A DNA stretch of 64,000 nt from Camellia lanceoleosa (Eukaryota; Streptophyta; Magnoliopsida; Ericales; Theaceae), in assembly GCA_025200525.1 (NCBI GenBank), contig CM045758.1, positions 64,044,598 to 64,108,597 on the forward strand. Reading direction: 5' to 3'. Within the stretch, counting starts at the first letter, position 1. Every line of letters starts with the position of its first letter. A program made the position numbers and the translations under genes. Shown one piece after another: positions 24,501 to 34,692 of this stretch. Below the pieces are notes generated by a model. That model did no database searches. It saw only the letters and a program-made list of their open reading frames with translations, and was not told the origin of the DNA.

Positions 24501-25056
24501 AGTTGAGGCCGCGAACAAGAACATCAAGCACATTCTATAAAAGATGGTGGAAACCTACAGGGACTGGCCATATAAGTTGCCATTTGCCCTCTAGGGCTAC
24601 AAAACATCAATTCGGACTTCTACCGGGACAACTCTGTATTCCTTGGTTTATGGGATGGAGGCTGTTCTGCCAATTAAAGTTGAGGTTTCGTCGTTGCGAG
24701 TAATGGCTAAGTGCCAGATAGCTGAGGCAGATTGGCAACAGAGCAGGTTTGAAGAACTCATGTTGTTTGACGAGAGAATGCTGAAAGCACTGTACCATAT
24801 TCAAGGTTATGAATGCAGGATTGCCAGGGCTTTCAACAAGAAAGTTAAGTCTAGGGATCTGAAAGAAGGAGATTTGGTGCTCAAAGACAACTGAGCTCCC
24901 ATCCACGACGTTAGGGGCAAGTTCAGACCTAATTGGACTGGTCCTTACATCATCAAGTCTATTTGGTCAGGTGAAGCTGTCATTCTGATGGATTTAGATG
25001 GCCTTGAGTTCTCCCAACCTATCAACATGGACAAGCTGAAGAAATATTATCCCTGA
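21502..25056 (+). pseudogene. Element Y pol: RT, RNase H, archaeal-type RNase H, integrase
   Basis: All parts stay in one frame. RT: TGFLLVSEYPTWLANIVPMP, DGFLGYNQ, TPWGTYCYRVMPFGLNN and active site YVDD at 22477. First RNase H: LYLSVTETTIGCML to about 23280. Second, archaeal-type RNase H: all four acidic residues present, in FDGAS (23362), NNEAKYKA (23470), GDSNLVV (23548) and FADALS (23698). Two RNase H domains are typical of Tat/Ogre. Integrase: zinc region ATHGGECGAH and CHKC, then core Asp 24217 (GIDVIG), Asp 24400 (SDNGSHF) and Glu 24505 (VVEAANKN), ending KLKKYYP and stop at 25054. Stops at 21991, 22057, 22807, 22867, 23068, 24079, 24538, 24592 and 24892 mostly replace Trp, Gln or Arg codons. 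Confidence 0.93.
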
Positions 25057-25710
25057 GTGGCTCGCTAGGCCGAAAACCCAAAAGGGCGGCCTAGGCAAAA
25101 GTTAGAGCACAAAAAATTTGAAATAAGAAAAACTGAGCTCGCAAGGTTGAAAACCCAAAAAGGGCGGCCTTGGCAAAAGTTAGAGCGTGAAAGGAGAGTG
25201 TTACTACACGAGTAAACCCAAACCGAACTACGTAAGGCTTGATTCCCATCTTCGGGATACGTAGGGAACTTCATTCTGAAGTCCAACCACAAACACTTCC
25301 AAATCAACTTTGTCCATTAAATTCTTTTGGGCCATCTTTGTCTTCTCTGCATCCAAGAGTTTGGTTATGAGCTACAGTGCAGTGCTATTCAAACAAGGGG
25401 CAACTTTCCGGTTATTGGATCTGGGGTTGTGCATCTCAGTGATAGATCTCGGGCGTGTCCAGTTGTGATCCATATCGAAAATGGTTTTGAAAAGTTTTAA
25501 TAAAAGTTGATTTTGCTCAAATTAATCTTTTACAACTTAGACCATTTTTAGACCAAAATGAAAAAATTTCAGTACCCACAACCTCTAATTTCATTGATTT
25601 CAATACAGAGTTCTCCGGCTCTTGATACAAATTGAAGTTGCTTTTCTATTACATTCAAAAAGAAAACTTGAAAGTACAGATTAAAGCAATAAACTAGGGG
25701 CATGGCTAAG
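25057..25710 (+). other. Element Y post-pol tail
   Basis: There is no gene here. Two copies of a roughly 45-bp repeat (25065-25110 and 25141-25187; GAAAACCCAAAAGGGCGGCC core) are followed by paired TACGTA-type motifs (GAACTACGTAAGGC and GGGATACGTAGGGAAC, 25225-25270). This is the usual end of Tat elements shortly before the polypurine tract, yet here 17 kb of antisense genes, repeats and inserts separate it from the 3' LTR. Confidence 0.6.
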
Positions 25711-28291
25711 TCAGGTGTTCCTGTGCCCCCTCCCAGAGCTAGTGGAAGCCACAAATGCCAAAGTAGGCTCGATTTGTGCCTCTTTCTCAAGCCAAACGAT
25801 GCACTCGCTAGAAAGGGCACAACTAAAAGTGGGAGCGGGGGCCAGAAGCTCTCTCGTCCTCTATGCCGTGGTATATCGGGCTAGATGTGAGCCTTTGATT
25901 GGGTATGAAGTTGGGTATTCCACTCCCTCTTCTGGGCAAGTCTGGTCGTGGCTGAACTGACGCCTGAATTGAAATGGAAAGTAAAAGACGCAGTGCATCA
26001 GCCAACCAGTTGAATACCAGGCTGCCGGGACATGCTGTAGCCCATCTCCGACAGATCAAGCCAGGGACAACGCCAGGCGATGTCAACAGCAGATCGAGTA
26101 CACATCCATTCGCACCACCATCCCTCATCTGGGGCATCAACTAGCCATTGGCGAAAAAAATAGCCGCGTGCTGAATATGCTGGGCAAGAGTCCACTACTT
26201 TCAATTTATCCATGAGCCATATCTGGGGAGGAATGAAAAATAAGAGAGAGTAAAGAATAGAGAGGTGCACATAGAAAGAAAAAGTAAGAAAAGGGTTTTG
26301 AGAGAAAAATAGAGCCTGAGGGTCAAGTGATGTGAGACAAACACATGTGAGAAGAGTGGAAAACATTACCTGTAAGAGTAGTGGACTTCCTGCAAACCTG
26401 GTTGTCTCCCGGCGATGGAAGGCATCCAAGCCTATTAAGGTCTCGGCTAATGTCATGCCGATGTCGTTCTTGCCCTCTTTCAAGCCTTGGGCAGCCTCAA
26501 TCAAACGAACGCTAGATCCGCCAAAGCCAGGGGCAAGTAGAAAATGAGATAACATGCACAAACAGAGGGCATGCTACTGAAAACTTTGCCAAAAATGATC
26601 GTCGTGGTCGCCGGTGTAACAACGCCCCGCGAGGGACCTCGCTACAGTTCGAACTCGATTTTGTTGCGGTTCTCAAATCTTGAACCAAAGAGTCCAAATC
26701 CGGCAAATCGTTTTGAAGAAAAACAGATTTTTTGAAAGAAGTGCCAAACATGGATCGCTTTGCGATAATGAGTCGCCACCTAAATATTTTTAAAATGGGA
26801 AATTTAGGAAACCCCGACTCGGTGCCGAAGGCCACGCGGTCCGCCATCACCAAAGTTGGTTCGGGAACTTGGGTACGATTAGGAAGGTCACATCGTGAGC
26901 ACCCTCTCGCCGGACAAAGACCGGCCTCTACTAACCATGATATCTGTTTTTGAAAACATTGTGAGTTCTTATTCCGATTATTAGCCTAGGTTTACTATGT
27001 GATGCTCGCAGCAAACAAGTATAGACTGAATCGCCTGAATTGGAACTAAACATTTCATGTTTGTTTGTTTGAAAATGGTTTGATGGTGCTACCCGCAGGT
27101 AGGCTAAAATGCGGATTTGCCACCCTCGGGTGGGCTTAGAAAACATGATTTTGCCACTATCTAGTGGGCTTAAAACAAACAGTTAATGAATTGTCCCAAT
27201 TCAAATAACTCAACCTCCACCCACAGGCATTCAAGGCAGTTATATCAGATAAGCATTTAGCCTCATGGTAAGCATGCTATTCATGGCAACACTCACACGC
27301 ATGCAAGGATGCTAAAGCATAAAACTTACCGAGTACTCCAAGCCAAAACAGAAAACTGATTAGAAATCATGCATGAATCCTAAAAATGCAGAATGCCTAA
27401 TGCAACACATGCAAATGCAACTATAGTTGCTCGGCTATTCTAAAGATGGCATATGAAATGCTACAAACTATCAAGTACTCAATTTGGAATTGAAATACGA
27501 TGCGGTTTGTATGATGCTTGAGCCCGGCATGCAAAAGCAGATGAATGATGCAAAACATGTCATTACATCAGTATGCTAATTGAAATATGCCCTATATCTA
27601 ACCATCAAAGCAGGTAAATAAAAGGGAGAAAGACGTGGGGTTGGAAGACATACATCACACTCACGCACACTTATTACAAGTTTGCCCTCGCGCAGAGGGT
27701 CCGAATAAAATAATAATACAGTCCGAAATAAAAGAATATTACAGTCCGGAAATAAATATACCAATTTCTAATTAATTGACAAATTAATTAATAAAAGCGG
27801 TAAAACTGGCGTGCAAGCCAGGGACTGCCTTGCTTCTGATAGATGCCGCTTGTTGGGCTGCCTGGCGCGGAAATCCACTGGGATGCCCCGATTAGCCTCT
27901 ATTGGCAATATTTCTTGAAATGCGCGTCCGACTCCGAAAGTTGCTAAACCCTGAATTTTGCTGCAACAGAGAGCAGGAAAAGGGCACAGCAGTGTATTTC
28001 ACAAATATATGCATGCCTCGATCCTCGTGCCACCAATCACGCATACCGATGCATGATGGCCGAGGAGCCGAATTGCACAACTCAATATCAGATGAATGCA
28101 GATGAATGCTACAACAAAAACCTAACTCCATCATGGGTGATCCGGAGTGGCGATGACTTGGGAATTGAGACCCGTTCCGTCACTCGGAGTACGGAGCGTG
28201 CCTCGTTTCTCGTGCAATATGCATGATATGCATGAAATGCAACTAATATACAACCTAGCATGCTCAATGCTATGAAAATGAGATGAAAATG

Positions 28292-28865
28292 AGACGCCTC
28301 GAAAAGCGTGCACACGGGCACGCAAATCGAGGCGATGATATGAAATGAAAATCGGTAAATTGGGGCAGCCTCATGCACACGCAGCAATTAAAGTGCTCGA
28401 AAATCGTGCAGGCGCAAAACGAGGCGATGATATGAAGTGTAAATCGGATAAAATCGAAGGGCCTCGAAATGCGTGCACACGGGCACGCAAACCGAGGCGA
28501 TGATGTGAAATACAAATCGGATAAAACCGAAGGGCCTCGAAATGCGTGCACATGGGCACGCAAACCGAGGCGATGATGTGAAATGCAAATCGGATAAAAC
28601 TGAAGGGCCTCGAAATGCGTGCACACGGGCACGCAAACCGAGGCGAAGATATGAAGTGCAAATCGGATAAAACCGAAGGGCCTCGAAATGCGTGCACACG
28701 GGCACGCAAATCGAGGTGATGATATGAAGTGCAAACCGGATAAAACCGAAGGGCCTCAAAATGCGTGCACACGGGCACGCAAACCGAGGCGATGATGTGA
28801 AATGCAAATCGGATAAAATCGAAGGGCCTCGAAATGCGTGCACACTGGCACGCAAACCGAGGTGA
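28292..28865. repeat. 73-bp tandem array with nested hairpin, LTR C
   Basis: GCCTCG starts recur at 28461, 28534, 28607 and on to 28828 with a 73-bp period. A lone copy lies at 28292 and a decayed one near 28395. Each unit has two nested stems, GCCTCG with CGAGGC outside and GCGTGC with GCACGC inside. The many open frames on the minus strand here are repeat artefacts. Confidence 0.9.
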
Positions 28866-29402
28866 TGGCATACAAGCATGAAAATGCAAATTGGGCTTAC
28901 GCCAACATGAGAGGGCCTCAACCACACTCACATAGGCTACCGTCGGATAAAAATAAAGTGCCTCGAAATGCATGCACACGGGCACACAAACCGAGGCAAT
29001 GGCATACAAGCATGAAAATGCAAATTGGGCTTACGCCAACATGAGAGGGCCTCAACCACACTCACATAGGCTGCCGTCGGATAAAAATAAAGTGCCTCGA
29101 AATACGTGCACACGGGCACACAAACCGAGGCAATGGCATACAAGCATGAAAATGCAAATTGGGCTTACGCCAACATGAGAGGGCCTCAACCACACTCACA
29201 TAGGTCAGCCGCTTCGGATAAAAATAAAGTGCCTCGAAATGCGTGCACACGGGCACACAAACCGAGGCAATGGCATACAAGCATGAAAATGCAAATTGGG
29301 CTTACGCCAACATGAGAGGGCCTCAACCACACTCACATAGGCTGCCGTCGGATAAAAAAAAGCTGCCTCGAAATGCGTGCACACGGGCACGCAAACCGAG
29401 GC
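28866..29402. repeat. 134-137 bp tandem array, LTR C
   Basis: GCCTCG starts at 28960, 29094, 29231 and 29365. The unit joins the nested hairpin of the 73-bp array to about 95 bp of different sequence containing TTGGGCTTACGCCAACATGAG. It is a second-generation array built from the same hairpin. Confidence 0.9.
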
Positions 29403-30929
29403 AATGCATTAAGGCATGAAATGACATGGGAAATGATATGCAAGCATGCAAACCAAATTTCAGCCACTAAATAAAGGGGAAAACAGTCCCGAAATGATAC
29501 AAAATGACAATCAATGTAGGAAATCATCCCGAAATGCGATTCTAAGTGCCCGAAATGGCCTACGGCTATACTAAACATGAAAAATTAGCACATGAAAGAA
29601 AAACAGTAGCAAGGCAGCCCTAAAAATATCATTTTTTCAATACAAAACAAGGCCAAATCATGAGTATAGATATGGCAACAATAGCTTGCAAAAATACGGA
29701 AAAAGAGAGGAATTACAAAGCAAGTGATATGTACAATGCTCAAACCCAAAAAATCAGTTCTACAACATTGAAGATGGAACAAAAATATGTACAAATTCAA
29801 GAGATGACAACCTCTAAATCAGTATGTATATATGCTAAACATAGCATGCAAAATATGGACCAAAAGGGGCTATAACATAAGGTACCATAAGCAAACATCA
29901 AATGGCCTAAGACCCTTAATAAAATACAAATAATAGGCCAAAAAAAGACACTTCCTAAGCCTGATGAAGGCCAGAAACAGAAGCTAGAATGGCCTAAACA
30001 AACATGCAAATTTACAGAAAATTTGATGGATTTCAAAGCAAGTACTAAAACCAATCACCAAATGGCTTAAGACCCTTCACAAAGCATGATTTATGGACCA
30101 AAATAAGGTATTATCTAAGCCTGATGAAGGCTGAAATCCGAAGCATGGTGAGCTTAAAAAGGCATGCAAAATAATGAACCAAAGAGAGGTCTTGAGACAA
30201 GTAGTATATAGAAAATTCAAACAGCAAAATTTCCTTCTACAACATTGAAGAGGAGCCCAAAATATGCATATTTACAGTAGATGAAAACCTCAAAATCAGA
30301 ATAAAATCATGCTAGAAATGCCATGCAAAATAGGGCCACCAAAAGGGCTACAATGAAAAGTATGTAAAGCATTCACCAAATAGCCAAACATTCTTGATGA
30401 AACATGTAAAGGGGGTCAAAATAAGACCCCTTTCAGTTCTGACCAAGGGCCAAAACCAAAAACACAAAGGGCTACAAAACCATGCAAAAATCAAGGCCTA
30501 AAGAGGATTATAAAGGGAGATGGTACAAGCTTTCACCAAAAATGGTTGAGCCCTTCTTCAATGTTGAAGAGGGGCTCAAAATAAGCACTTTATAAGTTCA
30601 TGGAAGCCACGAAATCAGATCATACATAGGCTAGAACTTTGATGCAAGAAATGAGCTAGAAAGAGGGAAATGACCACTCACCCTTGTAGACAAGTCTTGG
30701 CTGCTTCTTTGCTTGAGAAGTGGTGCCTCCTAGCTGCTAGAAAGCTCCCTTAGCTGCTGGAAATGGATTGGTGGTGGTTGTGCTTGAAGATGATGAAGAA
30801 ATGGCCTAGAACCTTGGTGTTTAGAGCTTGGAAATATAGAGAGGGAGAGAGATACAACACAAGAGCTCTCCAAGGATTTTTTCTAACCCTTCCCCAAATG
30901 GAAGTTGCTGGTTTTAAGGCCAAAAGATG

Positions 30930-30985
30930 AAAATATCTCTCCTCAAATATCTAGATATTTTGAGGGCAAAATATCTAGATATTTT
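30930..30985 (-). promoter_or_regulatory. Evening Element cluster in LTR C U3
   Basis: AAAATATCT, the plant Evening Element bound by CCA1/LHY-type MYB proteins, occurs at 30930-30938 and 30968-30976, and on the minus strand at 30953-30961 and 30977-30985. A one-base-shorter form is at 30945. The 18-base AAAATATCTAGATATTTT (30968-30985) is a perfect palindrome. It lies just upstream, in LTR orientation, of the sequence that aligns with the TATA and leader region of the sister LTRs. Clock control is inferred. Confidence 0.5.
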
Positions 30986-31029
30986 GAGGGCAAAAGAAAA
31001 AGATTTTGTTCGCCACGGCAGCATCTGAG

Positions 31030-31500
31030 ACCGCAGTTGTTCCTCTAATGATGAAACAGAGGTACCGCCAAAATTGAACAAAAACCGATGCAAAACGAAA
31101 AGCTCGGGGACCAAAACCGCGGGTCCCGAAAATGGGCAAGAGGGCACCAAGTGGTGTTCGTCATGGTGGGTTTCGAGACCCCTGTTCCTCGGAATGCTAA
31201 AATAGAGGTCTCGCCAAAAACCGAGAAAACGGATGCGAAATGAATGCTCGGGACCAAAACCGCGATTTGGGGTCCCGAAAATGGGTCCGGCACCTAAGTG
31301 GTGTTCGTCAAGTGGGTTTCAGAGACCCCAGTGTCCCTGGAAGGACCAAATGAGGTGTTCCGCCAAAAATGAACAGACATCGATGCAAAATGAATGCTCG
31401 GGGCCAAAACTGCGGTTCGGTCCCGAAATGAAATTCGGCACCTAAGTGGTGTTTGGTCATGGCGTGGGTCTCAGAGACCCCTGTCCCTTAAATGGGAGTA
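31030..31500. repeat. About 3 copies of a 140-150 bp repeat in the U3 of LTR C
   Basis: Blocks share CCAAAACCGCG, GGTCCCGAAAATGG, CACCTAAGTGGTGTTCGTCA and GAGACCCC, repeated near 31125, 31257 and 31405. They sit where the other LTRs carry their upstream GGCCG block, so this U3 has been replaced or expanded. Confidence 0.7.
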
Positions 31501-32334
31501 AATGAGATGCATGCCAAAACCGGAGAAATCGGAGATGGTCCCGGTCGAGGCACACGGCTGGCGGTTCAAAACCGAACCGGCCCGAACGGGCAATATGGCC
31601 TACGCCACGAAAAAGTAGTTTCACGGCCACCGGAGATAGTCTACGGACCACTCCTTCCTTAGGAAAGAAAACAGAGAAAACCGAGCCTGGTTCGCAAACC
31701 GAGACAAGGTAGAGAAGAAAGTTCGGAAGTCCGGAGGCAGGGCACACGGCCGCAACTCTGAGACTTCTGAACGAGCACAGCATGCAACATCACCGAGTGC
31801 TCAATCGGTGACGTCTGAGTCTTAAGGTCGGTCAAAAATGGGGTGTCTACAGCCGGTGTCAAAAAAGCGATGAATTAGGCTGGGAATGTCCAACTCCCCA
31901 TTGCGAATCAAAGACTGAGCATCGTACAAAGTAAGCCCACACATCCGTCCTAAAGCTTGGATGTGGTCGAAATGGTACTGGGGCAAGATTTCCTCGTCGC
32001 GTCGGGACTCCATCAAAGCTTAGAATTCTTCCAAAGTAGGGCACATCTCTTGCCCCCCCAAAGCTAAAAACATGAGTTACCAGATTCGAACACCTAGCCG
32101 CGGCATGGAGAAACAGAAAGCGCAGCGGGGTGCGACTCAACGTGAATAATGTATTTATTCCGAAACCCCAGAACTTTAACTTTTCTAAGCCATCTAAAGT
32201 CACAATCCAATTGGAGAGTTTTTCGGCGAAGAACGGTTTCATTTAGGGCAAAAAAAGAGCTGAAATGAAGAAATCACGAAGCTGGAGCTTTTGTAGAAAA
32301 TAGAGCATTGAATGGAAGACAGGTGGCAACAATC

Positions 32335-32465
32335 TGGAGGCTCCCACCAAAATTGGCCGAACAACCAGTTGGAGTAGCCGACCGGCCACCTTTTCTGGCC
32401 GGCCGGCCACTTAAGTGGCCTAAAAAAGTAAAAAGTGGCCGGCAATAGCAATAAGTGGCCGATAG
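32335..32465 (-). promoter_or_regulatory. GGCCG/CGGCC block upstream of DUF7745 (element Y)
   Basis: A dense run of GTGGCC, GGCCGGCCGGCCAC and AGTGGCCGG lies 90-220 bases upstream of the start at 32242. The same block precedes the Z copy (59085-59160). It is inferred to be part of the gene's promoter. The 3' UTR of PMD copy 2 lies upstream of it, to about 32983. Confidence 0.45.
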
Positions 32466-34692
32466 CCTCTGTTTATCTCCAACAGAGTGCTTTTAGCCTT
32501 CCTGTGTGCTGAGGATGTTGAAAACTGAGTTTGATTCTATTTCGGATGCGTCCTGCTATTCTGCTTAACAATTGTATTTGCTTATTGAGTTGTATTTGTT
32601 TTATTCATCAAGTTGTTGCTTTGCTTATCGAGTTGTTGCAATTGAGTTGTAATTACATTGTTTGGCTTGTCAAGGCCTTGTAATGTTTATTGAGTTGTTT
32701 TGTTCTTTTCAGTTGTTAGTTGGTTCACTACGTGATTAAGACAATACATTTTCAGTGTTCAATGTTCACCAATCTCATTTTTGTGCAAAATGGTGCGATG
32801 TTATGCGATGCTGAGAATATAAATACTACACTTTTTCAATCAAAAAGCTGTTTTCATTCCACATGGTTTCTTTTTACAAAAGTACAAGTCTTAAGAAATA
32901 AAACTGCCTAAGGCTGTACAATGTGTTAAAACTACTGGCAAAAGGAAAACAAAGCAAAAAGATTTGAATTGGTGTCGGCCACCTCAGGATCGAGAGGCCC
33001 TCTTCATCCTCTTTCTCACCGAAAGACTCTACATTATCACCGATGCCGTCTTGTTCTGAACACAATCGCCTCTGCTCCCACCCTTGGAACCCTCCTCGGC
33101 ATCGTCGCCACCCTCAAAACCTGAGTCGGTGTCATCGCCTCCACCCTCGGATGGCTCTGACTGAGGACTCGCTAGCTCCTCTTCTCCACTAGAGTCATCA
33201 TCATCATCATGTGTGACAGGCACTCGACGTCTCCCTCAGTTGTGTGCCAAAATCTCTCTCTCTGCCGCTTGAGGAGGCTCTAAGGGTCCTGTCTGCAAGG
33301 GTGTGACCTGAAAAGACAAGTTTGTATTTATCAGCAAGTATCAAGTATAGGTGCGATATGCAGAAATCAGATACAGTATGTGTATGCAGTGTGTCGTGTC
33401 AGATGTGATCCATACATGTAGTGTATCAGTACAATGAAATGTTCAGTGTTAGTATATCAGCAGAAGTATGATAAATGCAAGAAAATTGAAAAGTACCGGA
33501 ATGCCGTGGGAGGTCAACATCGTCTTTCTCTGCAAGATCATGCTCTCGAATGAGGCCATCACCTGGAGTAACCCCTCCACATAGTCTACAGAGGGCTGCA
33601 AATGCAAGTTGAAATCTTGAGCGCATGAATGCGTGCATAAGTATCTGAAAGCTGTAATGAAATGCATAAAAGCTGTAAAGTGTACTGGTATTGAGCCAGA
33701 CGCCCTCACGTATGGGTGATCAAGCAACGGGGACTCAAGTGGAATCTGATAAGGTATCCCATACCGCCAACATGTCATCTCAGTCGGGGGATCCGGCCAT
33801 CCAACGATCGCTTAGTAGAAGGCATCCTCTCGACCTCACCTTGTCCGGAGCCTCGCTTGTCGGCGGGCACTTCCGCCCGAGCCCTGCTCGACGATGCAAT
33901 ATCAGATGCTCTCCCTATGTGAGCGAGAGCACCTGCCAACGGAGGCATAAGATATGTCTGGAGGTAGATTGTGTAGTCCCCCTCCCCGATGAACCGGTCT
34001 GTATCTAAGCCTCGGATGACGTCAGTAAGCTCCTAAGGGGAGAGACTCTCTGTGGCCCGCATAGATGGTAGTGAAGGCAAAGGAACTGACTGCAATGGCA
34101 AGCCCAATGTTTGGCGCATGAAGTGCTCACCTAAAAACTAGGCTCGGCCCATGGGTCCCCAAGCATAAGCCGATATCGGGAGGCGCCCCGAGCTCCAGCA
34201 AAATGAAACTGGGCGAACTCTGGCATCACCACCTAAGGCTGCCACGTAATCTACAGATAACAAATGCATCAGTTGCCATTTAGATATGCAAAGTGAATTG
34301 AAGATGAAAACAAGAAAAACTGTGGGTTTTATGTTACCTCGGTCACCCGCACAATGTCAAAGTACTGGCGCAAGTACGGAAGGGTCTGTCGGGTCCTGGG
34401 CTGGCATCTACCATCCTGCCTATGTGAATAGGGTACCTCAGGCGGCATCTCAACCTCTAGCTCGGGAGCAAGTGCGGAGAAATAGGCGTATACCCACACT
34501 ATGAAAAACAAGACAATGGTAGTGAAAATACAGAAAACGTAGAAAGCAGAGTATGGCACAGTGTATAAAAAGTACAAGTGCAGAGCAGAGATTAGACTAT
34601 GTGTGTGCAGTGTGCAGTGTACAAAAAGTGCAAAGCAGAAAGCACAGTATAAAATGTAAAGCATAAATGTAAAGCGTACCTCCCAGGCTCAC

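Larger units (their letters stand above)
26615..31851 (-). mobile_element. Solo LTR C (5.2 kb) with perfect target duplication
   Basis: On the minus strand it starts TGTAGACACCCC at 31851 and ends GGCGTTGTTACA at 26615. GCCGG flanks both sides (26610-26614 and 31852-31856). Removing it and one GCCGG rejoins the DUF7745 coding sequence in register with the copy at 59640-59690. It belongs to the same broad LTR class as A, B, D, E and F (shared start, CCCTC/GAGGG hairpin, U5 end, TGGCGACTC near 26770) but is the most diverged. It carries three of its own tandem arrays and an Evening Element cluster. A predicted leader intron runs from 30681 (CAAGG/GTGAGTGG) to 27961 (TTGCAG/CAAAA). Confidence 0.93.
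25711..32242 (-). pseudogene. DUF7745-type gene, copy in element Y, split by solo LTR C
   Basis: This resembles the plant DUF7745 family of unknown function. It starts MKPFFAEKLSNWIVTLDG at 32242; the N-terminal part reads LSRTPLRFLFLHAAARC and THVFSFG, becoming frameshifted towards 31857. After LTR C it resumes (26609-26370: CMLSHFLLAPGFGGSSVRLI, GMTLAETLIGLDAFHRRE, FAGSPLLLQ). It crosses a 147-bp GT-AG intron (26369-26223) and continues WLMDKLKVVDSCPAYSARGY to SRQPGIQLVG and a C-terminal region (FPFQFRRQFSHDQTCPEEGV) to a stop at 25711. The copy at 59270-60275 has matching exon borders. It is antisense to Y pol and head to tail with PMD (PMD first). Confidence 0.75.

Noticed and set aside
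28270..29390. Long minus-strand and plus-strand ORFs with Cys/Pro/Phe-rich or MHTGTQ repeats
   Set aside because: They lie within the 73-bp and 134-bp tandem arrays of LTR C, overlap each other in several frames and have no domain.
28292..29402. CRISPR-like array
   Set aside because: Repeats and spacers are both repeated, the unit is long, the genome is a plant nuclear one, and no cas gene is present.
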